Assembly (NCBI GenBank): GCA_035532075.1
Contig: DATKRV010000061.1
Location: 1-31,987, forward strand
Length of the DNA stretch: 31,987 bases
Source: CAIVND01 sp035532075
GTDB taxonomy: Bacteria; Actinomycetota; Acidimicrobiia; Acidimicrobiales; Bog-793
Direction of reading: 5' to 3'
Shown: positions 24,013 to 31,842 of the stretch, piece after piece
How positions within the stretch are numbered: position 1 is the first letter of the stretch
How the letters are laid out: every line of letters starts with the position of its first letter
Translations under genes and position numbers: made by a program
The notes under the pieces: generated by a model
The model's input: the letters and a program-made list of their open reading frames with translations, nothing else
Told to the model about the DNA's origin: nothing
The model's database searches: none

Positions 24013-24365
24013 GCGCCTCGGTCAAGGCACTGCCTCGTCCAAAATCACGGCCGTTCACCCACATTAACCGTGCGGTAAAGAATCCTACCGGTGCCTGTCA
24101 ATCGGCCATTTCTCGCATTCGCAAGGAGCCACCCGGAGACCAACCACGACGCCTCCGGACCGCAAAAAGTGCGCTCGCCGCGTTTTGTTCGACCCCGGGT
24201 AGGCTCAAATATGCACAAACAATCAAACCGAGATGGACTGGCGGAGCGCGTCTATGGACATGCAGAGTTCAGGCGGTAGCGCGGGCTTCTTAGAACTTTG
24301 ACCGGGCACATGATCGTGACCTGCGCGTCTCGCTTCTTGATTTCGCAGGAACGAGGCGCACCGGA
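24013..24365. other. Divergent control region between the iol operon and glpD
   Basis: These 353 bp separate the minus-strand iol block from plus-strand glpD-iolC-iolA and must contain both promoters. On the minus strand TTGACA occurs at 24101-24096, but the hexamer 17 bases on (TTACCG) is a poor -10; TAGGAT lies too close. GAGG nine bases before 24366 is the glpD ribosome site. No perfect palindrome or clear IolR-like repeat was seen. No gene was recognised. Confidence 0.55.
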
Positions 24366-26012
24366 ATGACGGCGGAACTTTCACCGGAACGCTGGAGAAA
24401 GGATTTCAACCTCCTCAAGAACGGTGTTGAGATCGACATCCTCGTCGTAGGAGGTGGAGTAGTCGGGGCAGGCGTTGCGCTCGACGCGGCCACGCGCGGA
24501 CTAAAAGTCGTTCTTGTCGAAGCACGCGACTTTGCAGCCGGCACCTCGAGCAATTCGAGCAAACTTATCCATGGTGGGCTGCGGTACTTGAAGACCGCAG
24601 ATTTCAAACTGGTACTGGAGGCGCTCCGCGAGCGTGGGACCCTGCTCGAACTCGCGCCCCACCTCGTTCGCCCCCTGCCATTCCTCTTCGTGTTGCGACA
24701 TCGCGTCATCGAACGGGCGTATGTGACGCTTGGGATCGGTATCTACGATCTCATGGCCCGGATAGGACGGACCAAGCGTCAGCTCCCCCGACTCCGTCAA
24801 CTTTCTCGACAGCGCGCCAGCAAGCTCGCGCCGGGACTTGACCGTGACTCGTTCATTGGCGCCGTGGAGTACCACGATGCTCAGGTCGACGACTCAAGAT
24901 TTGTCCTTGACCTCGTTCGGAGCGCGGTGAGCAGCGGCGCAATCGCGCTCAACGAAGTCATGCTCACCGACGTTAAACGAGATGGCTCGCGTGTCATAAG
25001 TGTCCAACTGAAAGACGCGCAGACTGGCGAACTCCTCGAAATACAACCCCGCTCGATCGTCCTTGCGACCGGGGTCTGGAGCGAGCGGACCATGGCCCTC
25101 TTCGGCAGCGAAGAGGAGGTGGCAATTCAGCCATCCAAGGGAGTTCACCTCGTCCTTGCGAACCAGGCAATCAATTCCCAACGCGCGCTTATCGTACCGA
25201 CCGCCAAAAGTGTCCTCTTTATCTTGCCGTGGGATGGCCACTGGATCGTCGGGACAACCGACACGGCTTGGGAGTTCGGGATCGACGATGTCACCGCAAG
25301 CTCGGAGGACATCGACTACCTGCTACGTCAACTCAATACCGTGCTTTCAACCCCGGTTACGCTTGAGCAGGTCGAGGGCATCTATGTAGGACTCCGGCCG
25401 CTTATCGCTGCTTTGGACAAGGAAACGACCAAGCTCTCGCGTGAACACGCGATCGGCCGCATGGCCGAGAACGCGATCTCGGTCTCTGGTGGCAAATTCA
25501 CGACCTACCGGATCATGGCACAAGCTGCCGTCGATGCGGTCGTCGAAAATTTCACCAGCGAGGTTGGCCCATCTCGAACGGACCAGATCGCCCTGTTTGG
25601 TGCCCGAGGGTTCGAACAGATCTGGGATGGACGTGTCGCACTGGCAAACAAAGCAGACCTGTCGATCGAAAAAATCGAACAGATGATTGGACGTTACGGA
25701 GTTGCAGTCAACGAGGTCCTTGAAATTCTCGAGAAGAACCCCGTGTTCGGTCGCTCGCTTCAGTCTGCTCCCTCTTGTCTCCAGGCAGAGATCGTCCACT
25801 CCGTTACGCATGAAGGTGCTCGCCATATCGATGACCTCCTGCGCCGACGGTTCCATATTGCGATCGAGGAACGAGACCGTGGTATTGCCGCTTCGCATGA
25901 GGTCGCCCCAACCATGGCCTCTTTGCTTGGCTGGACCGACGAGAAGATGCAAGACGAAATTGAACTCTTTCGACAATCAGTAGAGCATGCGCTCGCGGCC
26001 GAGCATCGTTGA
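24366..26012 (+). CDS. glpD: FAD-dependent glycerol-3-phosphate dehydrogenase
   Basis: The 548-residue protein has the FAD-binding ILVVGGGVVGAG (26-36), EARDFAAGTSSNSSKLIHGGLRYL (about 52-75), GVWSE, LPWDGHWIVGTTDTAWE and VSGGKFTTYR, all typical of GlpD/GlpA. A C-terminal alpha-helical cap follows (about 400-548), with DDLLRRRFHIAIEERDRG. It oxidises sn-glycerol 3-phosphate to DHAP at the membrane, passing electrons to quinone. GAGG lies nine bases before the ATG. It heads the plus-strand group glpD-iolC-iolA, divergent from the other iol genes, so it is embedded in the inositol cluster. No glpK or glpF is near, which suggests glycerol 3-phosphate reaches it from a phosphodiesterase rather than from glycerol. 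Confidence 0.95.
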   Translation: MTAELSPERWRKDFNLLKNGVEIDILVVGGGVVGAGVALDAATRGLKVVLVEARDFAAGTSSNSSKLIHGGLRYLKTADFKLVLEALRERGTLLELAPHLVRPLPFLFVLRHRVIERAYVTLGIGIYDLMARIGRTKRQLPRLRQLSRQRASKLAPGLDRDSFIGAVEYHDAQVDDSRFVLDLVRSAVSSGAIALNEVMLTDVKRDGSRVISVQLKDAQTGELLEIQPRSIVLATGVWSERTMALFGSEEEVAIQPSKGVHLVLANQAINSQRALIVPTAKSVLFILPWDGHWIVGTTDTAWEFGIDDVTASSEDIDYLLRQLNTVLSTPVTLEQVEGIYVGLRPLIAALDKETTKLSREHAIGRMAENAISVSGGKFTTYRIMAQAAVDAVVENFTSEVGPSRTDQIALFGARGFEQIWDGRVALANKADLSIEKIEQMIGRYGVAVNEVLEILEKNPVFGRSLQSAPSCLQAEIVHSVTHEGARHIDDLLRRRFHIAIEERDRGIAASHEVAPTMASLLGWTDEKMQDEIELFRQSVEHALAAEHR

Positions 26013-26349
26013 ACGCCGCCCGAAACGCTCCTCCTGACCTTACCCAAAACAGAGCGATACCCATAAGGTGCCGGAGAATTCATCACTCTGGCTTTCTACC
26101 GAGATACGCGACAACAGAGCCAAATTGCGTGGAGTTCGCGACGCGGATCGAGCAACGATCGAGCCGGGCGGGTTCGGCACTTTGAAGTTCTTGTCACTAG
26201 ACTCGCACGAGGTTGTCGGTGGTCATTTAGGGCGTGATCAGCCCAGCTCGGTTCATCGTCCACAATCAGTCTCTGGCGCACTTGGCCACGAAGGGATGCT
26301 GATTCCTCGGCCGCCCATCGTGGCAGCATGGTTTACGGAGGAGCACGCG
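26013..26349. other. Gap between glpD and iolC
   Basis: The iolC reading frame is open back to 26068, but the strong ribosome site at 26337-26343 and kinase alignment place the start at 26350, leaving 337 bp non-coding. It contains a short direct repeat (GATCGAGC at 26146-26153 and 26157-26164, 11-bp period) but no promoter I can defend. An internal promoter for iolC-iolA is plausible from the length. Confidence 0.55.
26337..26343 (+). promoter_or_regulatory. Ribosome binding site deciding the iolC start
   Basis: GGAGGAG lies just before the ATG at 26350 (eight bases after GGAGG). It rejects the 94-residue upstream extension of the open frame. Confidence 0.78.
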
Positions 26350-28251
26350 ATGCCAAACGAGGACCGAAACTTTGATCTGCTGTGCCTCGGGCGTCTCGGA
26401 GTCGATCTCTATGGAGAGCAAGAGGGTACACCGCTTGCCGCGATCCAGACCTTTGCGAAATACGTCGGGGGGAGCGCGGCAAACGTCTGTGTCGGCGTCG
26501 CGCGACTTGGACTTTCGACTGCGATGTGCTCTCGCGTCGGAGATGAAGGGCTCGGCGATTTCGTTCTCGACATGCTCACCCGCGAGGGTATCAACACGGC
26601 ACTTGTGCAGCGCGATCCCTTGCACCCAACTGGGGTCGTTGCACTCGCGATCTACAGGCGAGAACATTTTCCCCGGATTTTCTTCTATACCGAAAGTGCG
26701 GATCTCGCGTTCGAGCGAGACGAAATCGATTGGAGCATTATTCGACGAAGCAACGCCGTGCTCATCACCGGGAGTTATCTCGTCAGTGAGTCCCTGAGAT
26801 CGTCGAGCCGTGCGATTGCGGACTCCGTGCGCGACCGCGGCGGTCGCGTTGTGCTCGATGTGGATTATCGACCAGTGTTGTGGGGACTCGTCCCGGTCGG
26901 CAGGGGCAACGACATGGAGACGTTTGGCCCCGAGGTGACTGCGACCTATCAACAGATCCTTCCCCTGTGTGACCTCGTCGTCGGTACTGAAGAGGAGATC
27001 GCCGTCGTCGGTGGTTCAGACAACATTTCCGCCGCGCTCGGCGAGATTCGAAGTCTCACAGCTGCAGCCATCGTCTTGAAAAGAGGTGCCAAAGGAGCAA
27101 GCGTCTACGAGGGTCCCATTCCGGCAGATCTCGACGACGGGATCGGTGCACCGGGCTACGCCGTTGATGTCTTGAACAACACCGGAGCCGGGGATGCCTT
27201 CTTGAGTGGCTTCTTGAGCCAGTGGCTACGAAACCGTCCATTTCACGAATGTGTTCAATCTGGAAACGCGAGCGGAGCGATCGTCGTCACCCGCAATGGC
27301 TGTACACCCGCGATGCCCTTCGCGGATGAGCAGACGCGATTCATGGTCCAAGGAGACATCCGACGTCCCGATGATGACGAAGAGATGAACCGCCTGCACC
27401 GGATAGGTTCACGGCGGCCAACAGTCAGCTGGAGATACCTGTTGAACTTTGAAGATCTTGCTCTTCGGTCACTCGTCGCGAGTTCCGGGGGCTCACCTGA
27501 CCGCGTCGACGAGCTAAAAAAGGTCTTGTATGACGCTCTTCTCCAAATCTCGGAGAAGGAGCGCGGCGTCGGGGTCCTCTTTGATCGATACATCGAATCC
27601 GGAATTCTTGAGGAGTGCATGGCGAGGGAGATCTTTGTCACGAGATCACTCGACCCGAGCTATGAGCGCCGGGAAAGCATCGACGAAGAAGAGATCGGCA
27701 TCGAGCTCCGGACCTGGCACAACGACATCGTCCCAAGAACATGCGCCGCAATCTCGCACGCCATCTCAAAGGACGAAGCGGTGCATCAATGGAGTCGTCT
27801 TGCTCGCATCTCGCGGATCTGCAGATTGATGGAACGGGAGATAATCGTTGACCTTCGCCCTCGTGAGGGGGCAAAGATGAGCGGAACCAAACTCGTAAAG
27901 TTCCTCGCCGAGAGTTACCGATCCAACATCCAACCCGACTATTGGATCTTTCCCGAGCTACAGGATCCGAAAGCGTGGTCTGCAATCGAAGAGATCCTCC
28001 AAGGGAAAGACTCAGCGTGTCATGGATACTTTGTGCGAGCCCGGTCGGGCACAACGCGCAGGGACAAGGTTGCGCCCGCGGGTTCTTTTCATGGCTCCGC
28101 GTGCCGCGGCGTAATCGAACTCCCCGTCTCCGACCCGTCTGGGCTTGGCGCATGGCTAAATCAATCAGCGACAGACTCCGAGTTCATCGACGCGGTCAGT
28201 GTTGGACTCTTGCAGAGGATCCAAGCCTGGAGAACCGACGGCATCGAATAG
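26350..28251 (+). CDS. iolC: 5-Dehydro-2-deoxygluconokinase with C-terminal DUF2090-like domain
   Basis: The 633-residue protein has two parts. Residues 1 to about 335 are a PfkB/ribokinase-family kinase: LCLGRLGVDLYGEQ, GGSAANVCVGVARLG, and NNTGAGDAF with catalytic base D282. It phosphorylates 2-deoxy-5-keto-gluconate at position 6. Residues about 355-633 align in order with DUF2090, the aldolase-like domain fused to IolC in many proteobacteria and actinobacteria (RefSeq calls such fusions kinase/aldolase). Here the domain looks diverged: the region where I expect an FDHR-like start reads LLNFEDL, and where I recall a VKCL-type lysine motif I see VPRTCAA. The fused domain may therefore be inactive, with the Cgl0159-type aldolase at 23083 doing the cleavage. 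The gene lies between glpD and iolA on the plus strand. Confidence 0.92.
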   Translation: MPNEDRNFDLLCLGRLGVDLYGEQEGTPLAAIQTFAKYVGGSAANVCVGVARLGLSTAMCSRVGDEGLGDFVLDMLTREGINTALVQRDPLHPTGVVALAIYRREHFPRIFFYTESADLAFERDEIDWSIIRRSNAVLITGSYLVSESLRSSSRAIADSVRDRGGRVVLDVDYRPVLWGLVPVGRGNDMETFGPEVTATYQQILPLCDLVVGTEEEIAVVGGSDNISAALGEIRSLTAAAIVLKRGAKGASVYEGPIPADLDDGIGAPGYAVDVLNNTGAGDAFLSGFLSQWLRNRPFHECVQSGNASGAIVVTRNGCTPAMPFADEQTRFMVQGDIRRPDDDEEMNRLHRIGSRRPTVSWRYLLNFEDLALRSLVASSGGSPDRVDELKKVLYDALLQISEKERGVGVLFDRYIESGILEECMAREIFVTRSLDPSYERRESIDEEEIGIELRTWHNDIVPRTCAAISHAISKDEAVHQWSRLARISRICRLMEREIIVDLRPREGAKMSGTKLVKFLAESYRSNIQPDYWIFPELQDPKAWSAIEEILQGKDSACHGYFVRARSGTTRRDKVAPAGSFHGSACRGVIELPVSDPSGLGAWLNQSATDSEFIDAVSVGLLQRIQAWRTDGIE

Positions 28252-28436
28252 ATTCGGTCTCCGGGCACGATGAATCATCGGCGAGAGCCGACTGCCGGTT
28301 CTGGTGGACCACCTGTTAACGTCGTGCTGAGAGCAGATATCGATATACCTCAGAAGAAGTATTCGGACATCATGCATCACGCTCCTATCGGTTATCTGTT
28401 TGCCAGGGCAAGCTCCACCCAAAGGCGGTGATCGTC

Positions 28437-29927
28437 ATGGACCACGTGACGCACATGATCAACAACAAGGCTTGGGTCGGAATCGCCGAACGTCAGGGCG
28501 AGGTGCACAACCCGTCGACCGGCGAGGTCACCGCGATGGTCGATTTTGCAACTTCGAATGAAATCGATCTCGCAGTCGAATCAGCATCAAAGGCATTTTC
28601 TGTCTGGGGAACAACCTCGATCGCGAAACGCACCGAGATCCTGTTTCGCTATCGGGAGCTGCTGAATTCCCGACGCCACGAAGTTGCGCGACGCGTGAGT
28701 GCAGAACATGGCAAGGTGCAAAATGATGCCCTCGGCGAGGTGAGTCGAGGACTCGAGGTCGTCGATTTCGCATGCGGCATCGGACAGCTCCTCAAGGGTG
28801 AATTCTCCGAAAACGTGTCAACAGGCGTGGACTCCTACTCCATTCGGCAACCCCTTGGCGTCGTGACGGGAATCACGCCGTTCAACTTTCCTGCGATGGT
28901 CCCCATGTGGATGTTTCCGGTGGCGATCGCCTGTGGAAACACGTTCATACTCAAGCCATCGGAGAAAGACCCTTCGACATCGGTATTCCTCGCCGAACTA
29001 CTCGTCGAGGCCGGACTTCCCGAAGGTGTCTTCAATGTCGTGCATGGTGACCAGGTAGCCGTCGAAGCTCTTCTCGATCATCCGCGCATAGCTGCGGTGA
29101 GCTTTGTGGGGTCCACTGCGGTTGCTCGATCGATATACGAGAGAGCGGCGAAAGCTGGAAAACGGGTACAGGCCCTCGGTGGCGCGAAGAACCACATGGT
29201 CGTGATGCCAGATGCCGACATGGAAGTTGTCGCTGATGCGGCGGTGAACGCGGGTTATGGCTCGGCAGGTGAACGCTGTATGGCAATCTCGGTCATTGTC
29301 GCGGTTGGATCGGCGGGAGAACTCATTATCGAGAAGGTCCGCGAACGCGTCGCCAACCTGAAGGTCGCACCGGCAGATGATCCTGATGCGGACATGGGGC
29401 CGCTCATCACCAAGGAGCACCGAGACCGCGTTGCCGCTTACCTTGACAGCGGAGTGGACGAAGGAGCCGATCTCGCCATCGATGGACGCCAACACAAGAT
29501 CCATGGTGACCCCGGTGGCTACTGGCTCGGCCCATCGCTGTTTGACAACGTGCAGCCACAGATGTCCCTCTATCGGAACGAGATCTTTGGACCGGTACTC
29601 TCGATGATCCGCGTCACGAACCTCGATGAGGCTCTGGAACTCATCGGCACAAATCCATATGGCAACGGCGCCGCTATCTTCACGAGCGACGGATCCGCCG
29701 CGCGTCGCTTCCAGGCAGAGGTTGAAGCTGGAATGATCGGCATCAACCTGCCGATTCCTGTTCCGGTCTCGTACTACTCCTTTGGAGGATGGAACCAGTC
29801 TCTCTTTGGTGACCTCCACATCTACGGTCCTGACGGAGTCCGCTTCTACACGCGTGCCAAGGCCATCACTGCCCGATGGACCGGCATTACGCGCAATGCG
29901 ACGCTTGCGTTCCCCACCAACTCCTAG
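28437..29927 (+). CDS. iolA: Methylmalonate/malonate-semialdehyde dehydrogenase (CoA-acylating)
   Basis: The protein has 496 residues from the ATG at 28437 (AAAGG ten bases upstream); a GTG three codons earlier is possible. It is an aldehyde dehydrogenase of the MmsA/IolA type: ITPFNFPAMVPMWMFPVAIACGN, LKPSEKDP, FVGSTAVA, the catalytic C281 in GSAGERCMAIS, and YNSF-like YYSFGGWNQS near the end. IolA turns malonate semialdehyde into acetyl-CoA and CO2 with NAD and CoA, the final iol step; it can also serve valine breakdown, hence the alternative name mmsA. It follows iolC by 185 bp on the same strand. Presence beside iolC and glpD supports the inositol role. Confidence 0.94.
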   Translation: MDHVTHMINNKAWVGIAERQGEVHNPSTGEVTAMVDFATSNEIDLAVESASKAFSVWGTTSIAKRTEILFRYRELLNSRRHEVARRVSAEHGKVQNDALGEVSRGLEVVDFACGIGQLLKGEFSENVSTGVDSYSIRQPLGVVTGITPFNFPAMVPMWMFPVAIACGNTFILKPSEKDPSTSVFLAELLVEAGLPEGVFNVVHGDQVAVEALLDHPRIAAVSFVGSTAVARSIYERAAKAGKRVQALGGAKNHMVVMPDADMEVVADAAVNAGYGSAGERCMAISVIVAVGSAGELIIEKVRERVANLKVAPADDPDADMGPLITKEHRDRVAAYLDSGVDEGADLAIDGRQHKIHGDPGGYWLGPSLFDNVQPQMSLYRNEIFGPVLSMIRVTNLDEALELIGTNPYGNGAAIFTSDGSAARRFQAEVEAGMIGINLPIPVPVSYYSFGGWNQSLFGDLHIYGPDGVRFYTRAKAITARWTGITRNATLAFPTNS

Positions 29928-30022
29928 GAGTCACCTCGGACGACATCGTCACTGCCTCTCAGTAATTCGATCGGCTTTTGTTTCGCCTGCAAGCGTCATC
30001 GACACGGACTCGCGCGATTGTC

Positions 30023-30817
30023 TCACTCATCAAAGTCATGTGGCCGTCCGGTCGTGACCGAGACCACGCCATCGATCTCTGACAGCGTTGAGGCAAGGTT
30101 ATTGACAATCGGGGATCCCTGAATCTCAATGTCGACATCGACCGTATTGGAGCGTTCAGGTTCCCTCGATCCATCACGTGCCGAATCAAAGCGCGAATCC
30201 GGCGACTCTCGTCCCGATCTCGTGACGATCGATGTCACAGAAAAACCATTGTTTGTTGTGGATGCGAGAATCGTACGCAACAACCCCTGTCCATCGATAT
30301 AACGCACATGAATTGTCGAGGTGGCAAAGCGCGAGAGACCAAAACGACGTGTGACGCGCGGATACCCGCGCACGACAAGAAAATGACCTACCGTCGCAAC
30401 TGTCGCGAGGATTGGAAGCCCGGCACCGCAGGCCGCGCCGATCGCCGCCGTTACCCAAACAGCCGCTGCAGTGGTGAGTCCCTGAACCGCGTCGCGACGA
30501 ACGAAGATCAATCCGCCTCCAATGAATCCGATACCAGTAACAATCTGCGCGGCGACTCGCGATGGATCGAGAATCACCGATCCTTTGATCAGTACATTGG
30601 TAAAGCCGTACTTGCTCACGAGCATGAAGAGCGCCGCGCCGACTCCGACAAGAGCGTGCGTACGCAGACCCGCGCTCTTTTGGCCAAGGTCACGCTCTAA
30701 CCCGATGAAAGACGAGAGGACGAGCGCGATCAAGAGCTCCGTAACTTGTGACCAACCCTGCCCGGTTGGCTCATCGAGGACCACCGCCAACAGGCCTTGA
30801 AGGTGCAAGCCACCCAC
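30023..30817 (-). CDS. MgtC/SapB-family membrane protein
   Basis: The 264-residue product (GTG at 30817; no convincing ribosome site) has the MgtC N-terminal membrane domain: LLIALVLSSFIGLERDLGQKSAGLRTHALVGVGAALF, IVTGIGFIGGGLIF, VQGLTTAAAVWVTAAIGAACGAG. A soluble C-terminal domain follows (about 165-264), ending in an ACT-like beta-alpha pattern (VDVDIEIQGSPIVNNLASTLSEIDGVVSVTTG). MgtC proteins help growth at low magnesium and, in pathogens, in macrophages; many homologues are uncharacterised and not transporters. The gene is convergent with iolA, 95 bp away, and has no evident link to the inositol cluster. Its upstream region is AT-rich with short repeats, suggesting regulation. Confidence 0.88.
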   Translation of the reverse strand: MGGLHLQGLLAVVLDEPTGQGWSQVTELLIALVLSSFIGLERDLGQKSAGLRTHALVGVGAALFMLVSKYGFTNVLIKGSVILDPSRVAAQIVTGIGFIGGGLIFVRRDAVQGLTTAAAVWVTAAIGAACGAGLPILATVATVGHFLVVRGYPRVTRRFGLSRFATSTIHVRYIDGQGLLRTILASTTNNGFSVTSIVTRSGRESPDSRFDSARDGSREPERSNTVDVDIEIQGSPIVNNLASTLSEIDGVVSVTTGRPHDFDE

Positions 30818-31559
30818 CAGCTCTCAGCTCGAGATCCGCCTAAATACGTGCCTACATGAACTATAAATGACTTAAAGGTAAACGTACACTTAACTACAGG
30901 TAAATGACACTCGGTGCTTCGGATTGCGGTTGCCCTTTGGGTGAACTGTCCGGGGGTCACACGTTTTCGCTCCAGAGGGGAGCGACATCTGCAGGGCGAT
31001 GCGATACGCAAGTCTTCCAGCGCCAACACCAGGAGAGTTCAGCCTCGTTCGCGCTCTCCGGCTGTGTTCAGCGGTGACGATGCCTCGCGGCGTGCGTTTT
31101 TCTGTCACATAGATCAATACAACTCAACGAACTACGATCCTGCCTGCAAAAAGGCTCCTCCCTCGTCGCCATTGACACAACCAGAGATCGCTATCGTCGG
31201 CACTCCGACCTCTCGTTGACACCCGGAGAACGCTGTCGCCGTGCTCGGTCGCACTGTCCTACAGTTCGCTATCGTCTCTCTTCGGCGAGAAATGCTCGGT
31301 ACGATTTCCGCTACGCTTGAGTCGCTCAATCAGCACGCTGGGTGCAAGAGTTGACCATCGCCCATTTTGAACGCGACGATCATTGGAGAGGTGCGAGAGC
31401 GGCCGAATCGGGCTCACTGCTAATGAGACTTCGCATCATTTCCTGTGATTACAGATGATCGAATATGCTCGCTGATCTGCAACTACTTAATCGACCGTGA
31501 TTGATCGTGATTGTCAATAATCGCCTATTTATAGGGGCGCTATAGGGCTGGCCAGGCGA
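30818..31559. other. Long intergenic region left of the sigma-factor remnant
   Basis: These 742 bp show no convincing gene; the open frames of 65-101 codons on both strands lack ribosome sites and protein character. The left end holds the AT-rich upstream region of the MgtC gene. The right end (about 31440-31550) is AT-richer than the rest and has a short tandem CGTGATTG repeat near 31496-31514. It may be eroded former coding DNA, but I cannot show that. Confidence 0.5.
30860..30904 (-). promoter_or_regulatory. AT-rich repeat region upstream of the MgtC gene
   Basis: On the minus strand TATAGT (30865-30860) could be a -10. Upstream of it TTTACCT occurs twice 22 bp apart (plus-strand AGGTAAA at 30876 and 30898) and GTCATTTA and TTAAGT also occur twice. 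Repeated elements at about two helical turns suggest a regulator binding site. No good -35 was found. Confidence 0.38.
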
Positions 31560-31757
31560 CTACTCGTCAGCAAGAACAGCCGCAGTGATTTTGCGGACGC
31601 GTTCGGGTTCGGCGATTGCGTCGAACTCGAAGATCTTGCCCTCGGTAACGATGAAACCCATCATGGTCATAGGCTCTCCATCCATTGTGACGATCACTCC
31701 GGCTGTTCCATTAATTAGCCCGAAGTTACGTCTGCTCAGCTGAGAATTATCCATCAT
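31560..31757 (-). pseudogene. C-terminal remnant of an ECF41/SigJ-like sigma factor (SnoaL-like domain end)
   Basis: The 65-residue frame contains GLINGTAGVIVTMDGEPMTMMGF, then VTEGKIFEFDAIAEPERVRKI. This strongly resembles the end of ECF41-type sigma factors, where a SnoaL-like domain after the sigma-4 region finishes with NGxxGVVV...FxVxxGKIxxIDxIxDPERL. The sigma-2 and sigma-4 parts, normally some 200 residues, are missing: upstream sequence changes to AT-rich DNA and then an IS transposase start. The most likely history is truncation by the neighbouring insertion sequence. A stand-alone small protein is less likely, since the piece is only part of a domain and its Met-Met start lacks a ribosome site. 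Confidence 0.6.
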
Positions 31758-31808
31758 GATCAGGGGAAATGGTGGAATAATGACCTTTTTATGTAGCCAC
31801 TAATAGTA

Positions 31809-31836
31809 TTGACAATATGCGAGGATTTGCTAATAT
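31809..31836 (+). promoter_or_regulatory. Strong promoter for the transposase, near-consensus
   Basis: TTGACA (31809-31814), 16 bases, then TAATAT (31831-31836). The -10 ends six bases before the ATG at 31843, so the transcript would be leaderless if that ATG is used. Confidence 0.62.
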
Positions 31837-31842
31837 AGGCCT

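Noticed and set aside
26068..26349. N-terminal 94-residue extension of IolC
   Set aside because: No resemblance to the kinase family, and a strong ribosome site precedes the ATG at 26350.
28998..29819. 273-codon minus-strand open frame inside iolA
   Set aside because: Antisense shadow of a clear aldehyde dehydrogenase; no family resemblance.
29920..29931. Perfect 12-bp palindrome at the iolA stop codon
   Set aside because: It has no loop and no T-run, and the matching bases are partly fixed by the coding end; chance is the simpler explanation.
30914..31219. 101-codon plus-strand open frame
   Set aside because: No ribosome site, no domain and scattered polar composition; likely non-coding.
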